The notes under the pieces: generated by a model
Seen by the model: only the letters and a program-made list of their open reading frames with translations
Told to the model about the DNA's origin: nothing
The model's database searches: none
From: DLAJ01 sp964655525
Lineage (GTDB): Bacteria; Bacillota; Clostridia; Lachnospirales; Lachnospiraceae
Direction of reading: 5' to 3'
DNA length: 64,000 nt
Assembly: GCA_964655525.1 (NCBI GenBank)
Contig: CAZZNE010000007.1
Location: forward strand, 1 to 64,000
Program-made: the position numbers and the translations under genes
Shown here: in pieces, positions 1 through 8,399 of the stretch
Layout: every line of letters begins with the position of its first letter
Position numbering within the stretch: the stretch's first letter is position 1

Positions 1-283
1 CCATGTCCCAATTGACCGGGTACACCCCGCAGAATTCCACAATGCAGTCGATCTCCCCGGTCTCGATCCAGTCCCGGTTCAGGTTCCATGCTCCGCAGAC
101 CGTATCAACATGGCCGTGGCTGACATGGTTCCTGTCGAGGATACCTTCGATTTTTTTGATGGTTTCATCCTTGTAAAGGTCGGTATCTTTCGGGACCGTG
201 ATGTAAAACATACACTTTGTGATCTCGCCCCGTTCCTTCCTTGCGTCAATCCACTCTTGGATGACCTCTGTCCTTTTTCCCAT
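1..283 (-). CDS. Unknown phage-type protein, 3' end outside window
   Basis: An open frame of 94 codons runs from an ATG at 283 off the left edge of the window with no stop. A strong ribosome site (GGGAGGAG, about 7 bases before the ATG) fixes the start. The N-terminus is charged (MGKRTEVIQEWIDARKERGE), followed by a short alpha/beta-looking stretch with two Cys residues. I do not recognise the family. It lies 22 bp after the zinc-ribbon gene in the same minus-strand run, so it is probably another accessory gene of the prophage ahead of the large terminase and portal genes expected further left. Confidence 0.7.
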   Translation of the reverse strand, partial: MGKRTEVIQEWIDARKERGEITKCMFYITVPKDTDLYKDETIKKIEGILDRNHVSHGHVDTVCGAWNLNRDWIETGEIDCIVEFCGVYPVNWDM

Positions 284-305
284 AAGCGTTCACTCCTCCC
301 GTATT

Positions 306-515
306 TTATTGGCGGTAGCATCTGTGAATGGTCTCGATGATCTCCTGCTGTTCTTTCTCTTCTATCCCCATCTGCTCCAGAGCCTCCCGTGTCCCACAGT
401 CCGGGCATATGAGGGTCCTGTTGTCTTCCCTCGATACTGCCGGATGTGCGCCGTATCTGCCCCCGCATCTTGGGCATTTGTGTATTTTACAGGAGTCCAG
501 ATTATATTTCTTCAT
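306..515 (-). CDS. Small zinc-ribbon protein of the prophage
   Basis: A 69-aa protein with two CxxC knuckles: CPRC near residues 15-18 and CPDC near residues 38-41, the usual spacing of a zinc-ribbon fold. The C-terminal third is an acidic amphipathic helix rich in Glu and Gln. Such small zinc ribbons are common in phage accessory regions and may bind nucleic acid or a polymerase subunit, but the sequence gives no specific role. Its start overlaps the end of the DUF4314 gene by 14 bp, which implies translational coupling within one operon. Confidence 0.7.
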   Translation of the reverse strand: MKKYNLDSCKIHKCPRCGGRYGAHPAVSREDNRTLICPDCGTREALEQMGIEEKEQQEIIETIHRCYRQ

Positions 516-894
516 CCGTGCAGACGTCCTTTCCCATCAAGAGTTCTGTGTAGATTTTGGTGTAGCGTCCGCATTCGCTGCCCTCGCTTAAGGCCATTGC
601 TCTGAGGAAAAATTCTGCTGCCTCTTTACGGCTGTCCCACACATCCTCTTTTCCGTAGCAAACGGTTCTGACTGTTTCCAGTTTCCGGCAGGCATCCTCG
701 CCGTAGACCACATGGAGGTGGCTGCCGTTGTCCCATGCGACCATGATGCTCGCCGTGTCATCCACACCCTCGACCGTTCCCCGTGTCCCTATGGGCGGGG
801 CCTGCACATCATCCATCCTGACCAGCTCCACCCTGCACCCTTCGGGATATTCTTTCCGCACCTTCTCAACAATCTCTCTTCTAGGAAATATCAT
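502..894 (-). CDS. DUF4314 domain protein
   Basis: A 130-aa protein. Residues 10-65 match the DUF4314 pattern: EYPEGCRVELVRMDD, a PIGTRGTV turn, then a VAWDNGSHLHVVYGED strand pair, which looks like a small SH3-like beta barrel. The C-terminal half is helical and less recognisable. DUF4314 proteins are frequent in Firmicutes prophages and conjugative elements with no assigned biochemistry. The ATGA at the junction shows a 4-bp overlap with the stop of the upstream gene, so it is co-translated with its neighbours. Confidence 0.8.
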   Translation of the reverse strand: MIFPRREIVEKVRKEYPEGCRVELVRMDDVQAPPIGTRGTVEGVDDTASIMVAWDNGSHLHVVYGEDACRKLETVRTVCYGKEDVWDSRKEAAEFFLRAMALSEGSECGRYTKIYTELLMGKDVCTDEEI

Positions 895-1577
895 TCTTCA
901 ACACCCCCCTTCACTCCGCTTTTGAATGCTGAAGATCCTGCAAGGTTCTTTAAGAGGAGCTTGCGTTCTTCCTTATACTCCTTGCCGATGAATCCGAGTC
1001 GCAGGAGGAAACATCGGAATGCGTACTTTTCGTTGTCCGCCTCCTTTTCCTTGGCGGTTACCCGTTTCTGATTTGATGCCATCCCGCAGATTGCCGTGAT
1101 GAAGTGGGTGTATGCCGCTACCGCCGCCCCGTCCGTTTCATGGAACCAGGGAAAGCTGATCCGCTCCTCGCCGATTTCGATTGGCAGTTCATCTGCCGCA
1201 AATGCCTTTTTGAAAAGTCCTGCCTTGCTCTGGCATATCTTTTTGAGGTTCTCGATTGCTTCATCCGTCATCTTCTCCCTTGGTATCTCAATGCTCAGGG
1301 TGTCCGTTTCCTGTGCCGCTGTGGTCTCCTGCTCCGTCTGCGGAAGGTCAGGCGTTTCAAATCCTGCTGCCGCAAGTGCCTCCGTTACCTTTTTAACATC
1401 TGCCTCCGCTACCCTCTCATCAAAGGAAAGTGTACCATCCTTGCTTATGGAAAAGTTGCTCACCGCATAAGCGAAGGTTGGGGCTCCCTTGTAAACCGGG
1501 CTGAAGTTCAAGGCTCCCGCCACTGTCTGCACCATGTCCTTGCGTCTTTGTCCTGTTACATTGTAGTTAAGTTCCAT
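891..1577 (-). CDS. Unknown prophage protein (often labelled virulence-related)
   Basis: A 228-aa protein. I chose the ATG at 1577 because AAAGGAGGAA lies 8 bases upstream; an upstream in-frame start would add 20 residues with no ribosome site. The N-terminal half (MELNYNVTGQRRKDMVQTVA, then a beta-rich FSISKDGTLSFDERV stretch) resembles proteins found beside phage cytosine methyltransferases in Lachnospiraceae. A low-complexity linker near residues 95-110 (TEQETTAAQETD) separates it from a C-terminal domain rich in Lys and Glu. I do not know its function; the virulence label used in databases rests on no biochemistry that I know of. Confidence 0.7.
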   Translation of the reverse strand: MELNYNVTGQRRKDMVQTVAGALNFSPVYKGAPTFAYAVSNFSISKDGTLSFDERVAEADVKKVTEALAAAGFETPDLPQTEQETTAAQETDTLSIEIPREKMTDEAIENLKKICQSKAGLFKKAFAADELPIEIGEERISFPWFHETDGAAVAAYTHFITAICGMASNQKRVTAKEKEADNEKYAFRCFLLRLGFIGKEYKEERKLLLKNLAGSSAFKSGVKGGVEE

Positions 1578-1658
1578 CCTAAGTTCCTCCTTTTGTTTTG
1601 GTAGTACATATATCACTCTAAACGCTGCATTTAGCAAGCATTTATGTGACTAAATACC

Positions 1659-3674
1659 TCACAAAAGGAATCCGGGCATCTGTGCATAGTACACAATCCC
1701 CGCCAACACGAAATGAACGCACGGAAGGGCAACTCCATTCCCCCACAGCTTGTACTCCGCAGAATCAGAGTGGGGATCTTTCAGCCATTTGATGATCTGG
1801 GCATCGGTCTTTGCTTTGCCGGAAGTACCGACCACCGCCCTGTGGGTCTCAAAGACCTCCCTCCAGAATGCGATCTCATCATCGCTCGGCTCTTCGACTG
1901 CAAGATCCATGCACCACCAATCGGGAAAACCCTGCAGCCTCGCACATTCAATCGGAGTGAGCCTTCGTACTATATAATATGGTTCTTCCGTGACCACGGG
2001 AGGGTCTTTATAATCCGTTGCCACAAGCGTACCCGCCAGTTCCTCCGAGGCTTTCATGAAATAAGATGCCTTGCTCGTAGTGATCGCCGGATGAGCCACA
2101 GCCCCCGGCCCCTTTGCCACCATAGTCGGCTCAAGCTCCTCTTCCACAGCAAAGCTGTAAAGAGCGTTCCTGCCCTGATTGAATGCCGCACGGTCGATCC
2201 CATATGACGGCTCCGCCACAAAATTCTCCTCCGGGTTGCCAAGCATCTGACTGGACGGTCCTTTAGGACCATCAGCCGCAGATAACGCAGCCGCCCGATC
2301 CGCAAAAGCCACAGCATGCTGCTCTGTGGCATTGAGCGTATACATCACATCGGCTTCCTTATAACCGTCACCTTTGTGGGACGGGCGCGATCCGTTCCCT
2401 TCCACCACGGCAATGCCGCCCTGATTGCAGGTCGGGTTCCCGCCATTCCCGTCAAGGGTCCTGGAGGTGTCAGCCCTGTAAAAACCGCTCTGCGGATTAT
2501 CGGACAGCATGGCGTGGCTCGTCTTGGAACACACCCCGAATGCTGTCGGCACGAACACCGTCTGGTCATTTTTGCATCCAAGGGTAGCCGACTTGTCATC
2601 CTGGATCAGCGCGCCCTTGCCTCCGCCCTCACATCCGCTCCTGATCTTGAGCGTCTTGGGTGTTTCAAGCACAAAAGGCTGATTATTGCCGCCAGTGCCA
2701 TAAGTGGAAAGTACAGTCTGCGCCACGTCAAGCGGCCCCGTGTATCTGGTGTCCTGCGAATGGTTCTCAAAGACCAGCGGCGGATGATGGGACTCTGCCC
2801 TCAAGGTGGAAGTCATCTCTTCCGAGACGTCCATCCGTGCGCCGCCCTGGTCGTTCAATACCATCACGCCGCTCCTGCCCGTGGAAGTTCCACAGTTTAT
2901 GCCAAGCGTGGATGCCATTTCCGATACGGAACCGTTGTAACCGTCTATGCCAATGCCTGCCGTTCCAGTGCTTTCTTCAGCATCTCCGGCAGCGTCTTCC
3001 CACGCTCGGAAGCCCTGCGGAGTATACCCAGACACGCCTTCTGACTCAAATAGTATTTTTCCGGCACACCCGTCTGCAAGATCTGCGACAAGGTAGATGC
3101 GTTTTCTTCTCTGGGGGACTCCCCAGTATTGAGCATCAAAAAGCCGCCATGCGAGTGAGAAACCGTCTGCCACGATCTCTCCTGCGTTTGGCCACTTCTT
3201 AGGTCTAGCCGTATCAATTTTGTGTCCTTTGACGGAGCAGATCTCTTCAAGCACCGACCGGAAGTCTTCTCCGCCGTTGGATGAGAATGCGCCGGGGACA
3301 TTTTCCCAGACGATGAATCTCGGATATTTTCCATTGGTCTTTTCCCTCATTTCTTTTACAATTCTGACGGCATCAAAAAAGAGACCCGACCTTGCCCCGT
3401 CAAGTCCCTCCCGTTTACCCGCTATCGACATATCCTGGCACGGGCTCCCGAATGTGATGATATCCACGGGCGGCAGCTCCGCCCCGGACAGTTTTGACAC
3501 ATCGCCGTAGTGCTTCATCTGCGGCAGCCGTTTTGTTGTCACCCTTACAGCAAAAGGTTCGATCTCGGATGCCCATAAAGGGGTTATCCCTGAGAGTATC
3601 CCGCCCAAAGGGAAACCCCCGGAACCGTCAAAAAGACTGCCGAGGGTCAGTGTGTGGTTATTCTGTTGCTCCAT
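1659..3674 (-). CDS. Phage DNA (cytosine-5) methyltransferase
   Basis: A 671-aa C5 methyltransferase. Motif I is SLFDGSGGFPLGG (residues 13-25), the catalytic Cys sits in GSPCQDMS (about residue 78), the ENV motif is WENVPGAF (about 125), motif VIII-like WGVPQRRKRIYLV lies near 185-197, and the C-terminal RLTPIECARLQGFPDWW carries motif IX/X. Ordinary enzymes are 330-450 aa. The extra length is a region of about 300 residues (240-560) made of repeated TL-rich and PxVV-type segments between the catalytic and C-terminal parts. There is no restriction enzyme beside it, so it is probably an orphan phage methylase protecting phage DNA. Its start overlaps the adenine/cytosine methylase gene by 17 bp. 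Confidence 0.92.
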   Translation of the reverse strand: MEQQNNHTLTLGSLFDGSGGFPLGGILSGITPLWASEIEPFAVRVTTKRLPQMKHYGDVSKLSGAELPPVDIITFGSPCQDMSIAGKREGLDGARSGLFFDAVRIVKEMREKTNGKYPRFIVWENVPGAFSSNGGEDFRSVLEEICSVKGHKIDTARPKKWPNAGEIVADGFSLAWRLFDAQYWGVPQRRKRIYLVADLADGCAGKILFESEGVSGYTPQGFRAWEDAAGDAEESTGTAGIGIDGYNGSVSEMASTLGINCGTSTGRSGVMVLNDQGGARMDVSEEMTSTLRAESHHPPLVFENHSQDTRYTGPLDVAQTVLSTYGTGGNNQPFVLETPKTLKIRSGCEGGGKGALIQDDKSATLGCKNDQTVFVPTAFGVCSKTSHAMLSDNPQSGFYRADTSRTLDGNGGNPTCNQGGIAVVEGNGSRPSHKGDGYKEADVMYTLNATEQHAVAFADRAAALSAADGPKGPSSQMLGNPEENFVAEPSYGIDRAAFNQGRNALYSFAVEEELEPTMVAKGPGAVAHPAITTSKASYFMKASEELAGTLVATDYKDPPVVTEEPYYIVRRLTPIECARLQGFPDWWCMDLAVEEPSDDEIAFWREVFETHRAVVGTSGKAKTDAQIIKWLKDPHSDSAEYKLWGNGVALPCVHFVLAGIVYYAQMPGFLL

Positions 3675-4929
3675 TGGCAGCCTCCATTTCTTTCACCAAA
3701 TCTGCATACGGGATCTGCTCCCCGCCTCGGATCACATACACATTCTGCGCATCCCCGGTATCTTCCACATATCTTCTCAGGATCACGGATGCATACTTCT
3801 CATCCAGTTCCATCATATAACAGATACGGTTGGTATTCTCGCAAGCCATCAGTGTCGAGCCGCTGCCGCCGAAAGTGTCAACAACAATGCTGTTTGCCTG
3901 ACTTGAATTGCCGATAGGATATGCCAGCAGATCCAACGGCTTAGAGGTCGGATGGTTCTTGTTTATCTTAGGCTTGTTAAAGTTCCATACGGTGGTCTGT
4001 GAACGGTCGGAATACCATCTGTGCTTTCCGTTCTGAAGGAATCCGTAAAGGACCGGCTCGTGCTGCCACTGATAGTCCGAGTAACCGGGTACAAGGGAGT
4101 TCTTTACCCAGATACAGCAGCCGGACAGATGGAACCCGGCATCAGCAAATGCCCGCCTGAAATTCACGCTCTCCGTATCCGCGTGGAACACATAAGCCGC
4201 TCCCCCGTTTTCAAGGTTGTCCGCCATGTTCTTAAATGCCGCTAACAGGAAACTGTAGAACTCTTCGCCTTTGATGCTGTCATTCTGAATGGTAAGGCCG
4301 TGCCATGACTCGAAAGACACGCCGTATGGCGGATCGGTAACGATGAGGTTTGCCTTTTTCCCATCCATCAATGTTGATACATCATCAGCCGATGTTGCAT
4401 CACCGCACATGAGCCTGTGCCTTCCTACCTGCCATATGTCACCTTTTTCCACAAAGGAGGCTTTCTCCAGTGCGGCGTTAAGGTCGAAGTCATCATCTTC
4501 CACATCTGATTTTCCATCCGATCCGAACAGGTCAGCTATCTCCTGGTCATCAAAGCCCGTAAAGGATACATCAAAATCCATGCCCTGCAGTGTCTCGATC
4601 TCCAGTTTCAAAAGTGCCTCGTCCCATCCGGCATCCATCGCCATACGGTTATCCGCGATGATGTATGCTTTCTTCTGTGCCTCGGTAAGGTAGTCCACGA
4701 ACACACACGGCACTTCCGTTATCTTCTCTTCCTGTGCCGCAAGCACCCGCCCGTGTCCGGCAATGATGTTATAATCCCGGTCGATGATGACAGGATTGAT
4801 AAAGCCGAACTCCCGGAGGGAGGAGCGGAGCTTCACGATCTGATCCGGGCTGTGCGTCCTCGCATTATTCACATAAGGTATCAGCCTGCCGATCTCGACA
4901 AGCTGCATATCGGTTGTAGTCTTAGCCAT
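3658..4929 (-). CDS. ParB-like/amino-methyltransferase fusion
   Basis: A 423-aa two-domain protein. Residues 8-100 are a ParB/Srx-type domain (IGRLIPYVNNARTHS, the IIAGHGRVLAAQ box, then IIADNRMA). Residues 165-410 are a beta-class DNA N4/N6 methyltransferase: catalytic DPPYG (about residue 200), and the SAM-binding FGGSGST near residue 365 in the C-terminal part. This architecture is typical of phage modification enzymes placed directly after the small terminase gene. It probably methylates phage DNA; the recognition site cannot be read from sequence. It begins one base after the terminase stop and overlaps the cytosine methylase, so all three are one transcription unit. Confidence 0.93.
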   Translation of the reverse strand: MAKTTTDMQLVEIGRLIPYVNNARTHSPDQIVKLRSSLREFGFINPVIIDRDYNIIAGHGRVLAAQEEKITEVPCVFVDYLTEAQKKAYIIADNRMAMDAGWDEALLKLEIETLQGMDFDVSFTGFDDQEIADLFGSDGKSDVEDDDFDLNAALEKASFVEKGDIWQVGRHRLMCGDATSADDVSTLMDGKKANLIVTDPPYGVSFESWHGLTIQNDSIKGEEFYSFLLAAFKNMADNLENGGAAYVFHADTESVNFRRAFADAGFHLSGCCIWVKNSLVPGYSDYQWQHEPVLYGFLQNGKHRWYSDRSQTTVWNFNKPKINKNHPTSKPLDLLAYPIGNSSQANSIVVDTFGGSGSTLMACENTNRICYMMELDEKYASVILRRYVEDTGDAQNVYVIRGGEQIPYADLVKEMEAANGATE

Positions 4930-4930
4930 C

Positions 4931-5500
4931 TTATTTCCCCTTTCTCTGATTCAGCAGTTTTTCCATCGGGTCTTCCGACAGACCGTTATATCCGGTGGTA
5001 CAGTTCGCCTTTACAATGTCAAAAATCTCGTAGTACACGAGATTTGCCTGCTTGAGGTAGGACTGCGCCATCTGTACGAATGGGTTTGCGATCGCCGCCC
5101 CGGTGGTCGGGTGTTTTCCGAGCAGGCCGTAGCTGCTGACCGCATTCTCACACTGCACATATCTGGCATAGGAAAGAGCGAAACTTTCTATCAGCCTCGG
5201 ATTCACGAGTTTCTCGCAGCCCCGCTCCTTGAGCCACATCCACATCTCCCTGTATATCTCATCCGCTCCGAGGGGCTTGCCGTCCCTCTGCTGGGCGGAG
5301 AGGTATTCATTCGGCTTCGGCATGTCCTCTCCCTGCATGTCAGCCGCGCCGTTTATTTCTTCCCCGTCAAGGTCAGTCAGCGGGATCTCCATAATCTTAG
5401 CGTTGTCTGCCCTGCCGCTTGCTATCTTATCAGCGAGTGCATCCGGCTTGGAACCGGCGCGTACCCGTCTGCCTCCCCTGTTGGTGCCGTCCTTCGCCAT
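4931..5500 (-). CDS. terS: Phage terminase small subunit, P27-like
   Basis: A 189-aa protein with the basic Gly/Arg N-terminus (NRGGRRVRAGSKPD) and middle region (a YREMWMWLKERG helix, then a long helix around ESFALSYARYVQCE) characteristic of P27-family small terminase subunits. These bind the packaging site and recruit the large terminase. The C-terminus ends in a basic tail (EKLLNQRKGK). An AGGAG site lies 10 bases before the ATG. Position directly after an HNH endonuclease matches HK97-like phages in which HNH and terminase act together at cos. The large subunit is not in the window; in this phage the two methylases and several small genes follow instead. Confidence 0.85.
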   Translation of the reverse strand: MAKDGTNRGGRRVRAGSKPDALADKIASGRADNAKIMEIPLTDLDGEEINGAADMQGEDMPKPNEYLSAQQRDGKPLGADEIYREMWMWLKERGCEKLVNPRLIESFALSYARYVQCENAVSSYGLLGKHPTTGAAIANPFVQMAQSYLKQANLVYYEIFDIVKANCTTGYNGLSEDPMEKLLNQRKGK

Positions 5501-5656
5501 TTTTTCATCACTCCTGTCTGACGGGGGTTAATACCCCGTTTGAATTGCAATTTTTGCGCGTGTGACCCCGCGCCCGTTCCCACACCCTTATTGGTTTAGA
5601 GATTTGACCCGCCCCTACCGGGTGGGAACCTTTCTGTATATGACAGCCACCCACCG
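5501..5656 (-). other. HNH-terS intergenic region, candidate cos/packaging site
   Basis: This 156-bp stretch lies between the HNH gene and terS. It contains a perfect 6-bp stem with 7-base loop at 5521-5539 (ACGGGG / CCCCGT) just before the terS ribosome site, and a GC-rich run around 5562-5585 followed by AT-rich DNA. In cos phages with an adjacent HNH gene the cohesive-end site usually lies here. No exact cut site can be read from sequence alone, so this is a positional inference. Confidence 0.35.
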
Positions 5657-6016
5657 TCACCCGTTGTGCCATCTGTCTCCACGCTCCGCATGGATGCGGG
5701 CATGGCACGGCTGGCATAAGGAAATGAGGTTGTCAAAGTCATGCGTTCCACCTTCGGCGAGTGGTTTCTTGTGGTGTACTTCATCCACAGGAACAAGAAC
5801 TCCGTGGTCGTAGCACTGTTCACAGAAAGGATGCTTCTCCACATACCGTTTCCGTATCCTCTGCCACTCCCGTCCGTACCGCTTCTTCGTATCCGGGTTC
5901 CTGTCGTACTTCTCGTATCTCTTATTTTCTATCCGCTCATGTTCCTCACAGTACCGTCCCTCGGTGAGTCTGGGACATCCGGGAAAGGAACACGGCCGTT
6001 TTGGTTTCCTCGGCAT
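5657..6016 (-). CDS. HNH endonuclease
   Basis: A 119-aa HNH nuclease. The N-terminal zinc motif CSFPGCPRL...CEEH (residues 9-28) is followed by a basic helix (RKRYVEKHPFCEQC) and the catalytic core VDEVHHKKPLAEGG (HH near residue 82), N at NLISLC and CQPCHARIH as the final H. In phages this family assists terminase in cutting DNA at cos and is almost always next to terS, as here. The ATG at 6016 is chosen because GGGAGG lies 4 bases before it; four upstream codons lack such a site. Confidence 0.92.
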   Translation of the reverse strand: MPRKPKRPCSFPGCPRLTEGRYCEEHERIENKRYEKYDRNPDTKKRYGREWQRIRKRYVEKHPFCEQCYDHGVLVPVDEVHHKKPLAEGGTHDFDNLISLCQPCHARIHAERGDRWHNG

Positions 6017-6125
6017 AAATCCTCCCACGAAAAAAGCCCCGCGGGATCAACCGCAGAGCTTCATTCTCATTTTTGCTAGTCTAACAATACCACACACCGA
6101 TACTGTTATAAAATTGGATTTACTG

Positions 6126-6536
6126 TTAAGATTTCGGTACACGCACTTTTTTTAATGCCTCCCGGTGCAGATAGTAGACATGGTCGATGCTGTATCCCAT
6201 CTCCACGGCTATCTGCTCCCACCGCATGGAAGAAAGGTAACGCATCTCCAGAAGCACTTTGTATTCGTCATTGCCGATCTGCTCTATCACCTCACGGATC
6301 TCACGCTTAAGAGTCACAAGCTGGTTCATGGCATCCTTCAGTTCATTTTCATATTCCAGGATGTTCATGATCACATCTTCCATCTTATGGTCGTTCCTCG
6401 TTCCTGAAACGGGTGTGTCACTTAAGGTGGAAGTCACCTTGGTGGCAAGTGCGTTCATCTCCGCAATCTGCTCATTCTTGCTGCGTATCCGCATATTAAG
6501 GTAAAAGGCTCTCGATAAATATTCCTTTGCTGTCAT
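6126..6536 (-). CDS. DUF1492 / ArpU-like late transcription regulator
   Basis: A 136-aa protein. The N-terminal two thirds is a long helical coiled coil (residues 1-90, Glu/Lys/Leu rich). The C-terminal 45 residues form a sigma-70 region-4-like helix-turn-helix: LEMRYLSSMRWEQIAVEMGYSIDHVYYLHREALKKV. DUF1492/ArpU proteins in Firmicutes phages control late genes. Its position as the last gene before HNH-terminase fits an early-to-late switch. The start at 6536 has GGAGGTG 8-9 bases upstream. Confidence 0.85.
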   Translation of the reverse strand: MTAKEYLSRAFYLNMRIRSKNEQIAEMNALATKVTSTLSDTPVSGTRNDHKMEDVIMNILEYENELKDAMNQLVTLKREIREVIEQIGNDEYKVLLEMRYLSSMRWEQIAVEMGYSIDHVYYLHREALKKVRVPKS

Positions 6537-6622
6537 GGTAAACACCTCCGAATGTTTTTCCCTCGGATTGGCATTTTTTGACTCTAAGTGCCACAACGGC
6601 ACCACTTTTCCTATTTTGACTC

Positions 6623-7975
6623 CTATGCTGCAATGACAGCTTTCACGGCATCGATCAATGCATTCTGGGTGGCATCCTTTTCGGAAAGGGCTTTCATGAT
6701 GCGTTCATCAATCGTGCCTTTCGTGATGATGTGCTGCACCACCACCGTTTCGGAAGACTGCCCCTGCCTCCACAGCCTCGCCACGGTCTGCTGATATAAT
6801 TCCAGTGACCATGTCAGACCGAACCACACCATTGCGCTGCCGCCGCTCTGTAGGTTCAGCCCGTGTCCCGCTGATGCCGGGTGGATGAGTGCCACGGGAA
6901 TCTCCCTGTTATTCCATCTGCGGATAGACTCCTCCGTCCGCAAAACCTCAAAAGATACCTTTAACAAAGTGAGCTTCTCCCTGATCCGCTCTAAGTCATG
7001 ATGGAACCAATACGCCACAAGAAGGGGATTCCCGTTCATGCTCTCGATGATATCCTCCAACGCATCCAGCTTTCTGTCGTGTATCTGCATCACCGTCCCG
7101 TCATCACCATAGACCGCCCCGTTTGCCATCTGGGAGAGTTTATTGGAAAGGGAACCGGCATTTGCGGCAGTCACCTCTCCGCCGGGTAGCTGTAAGATCA
7201 GTTCATCCCTCATATCCTCGTACTGCTTCCACTCATCCTCCGACATCCGCACCTCATACCTGTTTTCGATCAGTTCCGGCATCTTCAGATGGTCGATGGA
7301 CTTCATGGAGATGGTGATGTCCGAGATCTTTTGATAGATCGCATCCTCCGCCCCGGGAAGCGGCTTGTAGGAATACACGATAGGACCGTTCATCCGGTCT
7401 GGCTTGAAATACATCGTCCGGTATTGGCCGATGAACCTGCCAAGCCTCTCGCCCATGTCCAGAAGTTTGATCTCCGAATAAAGTTCCATGAGACCATTCG
7501 GCGTACCCGTAAGACCCACAATGCGCTTGACATACGGCCGGACCTTCATCAATGCTTTGAACCGCTTGCTCTGATGGCTTTTAAAGGAACTCAATTCATC
7601 CAGCACCACCATGTCAAAGTCAAATGGGATGTTGTCCACAAGCCACGGTACATTCTCCCGGTTGATGATATAGATATCTGCCTTAGCCTTGAAAGCCTCC
7701 TTCCGCTCGGCAGCAGTCCCCACAGCGATGCTGTACTTAAGGTGTGACAAGTGATCCCACTTCCCGATCTCGTCTGACCAGGTCATCTTCGCCACACGTA
7801 AGGGAGCGATGATAAGCACCCGCCGGACTAAGAAAAGATCAAACAGCAGGTCGGCTATCGCTGTAAGGGTAATGCCCGTCTTGCCGAGTCCCATTGAAAG
7901 AAAGATAGCCGCTATCGGATGTGACTCGATATAGTCGGTTGCATAGGTCTGATAATCATGTGCCTCGTATTTCAT
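6623..7975 (-). CDS. SNF2-family helicase of the phage replisome
   Basis: A 450-aa superfamily-2 DEAD-like ATPase. Walker A is SMGLGKTGIT (residues 27-36), motif II is VVLDELSSFKS (about 120), motif III SGxTGTPNG-like LTGTPNGLMELYSEI (about 155), motif V/VI HPASAGHGLNL and VARLWRQGQ near 345-395. These compact SNF2 proteins are standard in Lachnospiraceae and Streptococcus phages next to VRR-NUC nuclease and primase genes and probably remodel or unwind replication forks. Start 7975 has GGAGGG upstream. The gene overlaps the VRR-NUC end by 20 bp. Confidence 0.92.
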   Translation of the reverse strand: MKYEAHDYQTYATDYIESHPIAAIFLSMGLGKTGITLTAIADLLFDLFLVRRVLIIAPLRVAKMTWSDEIGKWDHLSHLKYSIAVGTAAERKEAFKAKADIYIINRENVPWLVDNIPFDFDMVVLDELSSFKSHQSKRFKALMKVRPYVKRIVGLTGTPNGLMELYSEIKLLDMGERLGRFIGQYRTMYFKPDRMNGPIVYSYKPLPGAEDAIYQKISDITISMKSIDHLKMPELIENRYEVRMSEDEWKQYEDMRDELILQLPGGEVTAANAGSLSNKLSQMANGAVYGDDGTVMQIHDRKLDALEDIIESMNGNPLLVAYWFHHDLERIREKLTLLKVSFEVLRTEESIRRWNNREIPVALIHPASAGHGLNLQSGGSAMVWFGLTWSLELYQQTVARLWRQGQSSETVVVQHIITKGTIDERIMKALSEKDATQNALIDAVKAVIAA

Positions 7976-8237
7976 CAATGATCCCTCCGATCTGTTCCAT
8001 CCCGTCAAGGACGAATGCCTGAAACCCCATGCGCCTTAACATCGCTATCCTTGATTCCTGCAGAGGTCTTGGCTTTTCTCCGGGTGCCTTGACCTCCACA
8101 AAGCCGCATTTCCCATCCGGGAACAGTGCCAGTCGGTCAGGCATCCCATCAAAACCGGGCGATACGAACTTGAGTGCCAGACCCCCGGCGGCGGCCACAG
8201 CCTTTCTGAATCTCTGCTCTATATGCTTTTCTCTCAT
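7956..8237 (-). CDS. VRR-NUC domain nuclease
   Basis: A 93-aa single-domain nuclease. The PD-(D/E)XK-like signature is GMPDRLALF (Asp near residue 42) followed by CGFVEVKAPGEKP (Glu and Lys near 54-56) and the helix LQESRIAMLRRMGF. VRR-NUC proteins cleave branched or flap DNA; phage versions are coupled to SNF2 helicase and primase genes as here. The ATG at 8237 is preceded by GGAGG at 6 bases, so the seven upstream in-frame residues are not used. Confidence 0.92.
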   Translation of the reverse strand: MREKHIEQRFRKAVAAAGGLALKFVSPGFDGMPDRLALFPDGKCGFVEVKAPGEKPRPLQESRIAMLRRMGFQAFVLDGMEQIGGIIDEIRGT

Positions 8238-8282
8238 AGAATTCCTCCAATCACTCATATTTACTGGCTTTTAGCTGTCTGC

Positions 8283-8388
8283 GGTGACGCTTGGTGTCAG
8301 TCTATACATAAAGTCCCTTTATAGAGATTTTTTTGAGAAAAAACAGCCCTAAAGGGGGTTTTATGCAAGACTGCCACCTACCGTCACC
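8283..8388. repeat. Imperfect inverted repeat of GTGACG boxes, candidate phage origin
   Basis: Between the primase stop and the VRR-NUC gene, arm 1 (8283-8320) begins GGTGACGCTTGGTGTCAGTC on the plus strand, and arm 2 (8351-8388) reads GGTGACGGTAGGTGGCAGTC on the minus strand. Both continue into CATAAA and a CCCTTTA-like run, so the arms match over roughly 38 bases with some mismatches, enclosing an AT-rich centre. A third box, GTGACGGTGGGTGGCTGTCA, lies at 5641-5660 over the HNH stop codon. P4-type primases recognise iterons at origins, so this is a reasonable origin candidate; a transcription terminator or regulatory site is the alternative. Confidence 0.55.
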
Positions 8389-8399
8389 CAAAATTGCTT

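Noticed and set aside
2316..3044. Plus-strand frame of 242 codons opposite the cytosine methylase
   Set aside because: No ribosome site, no domain, and it mirrors a high-GC coding region on the minus strand whose methylase motifs are unmistakable.
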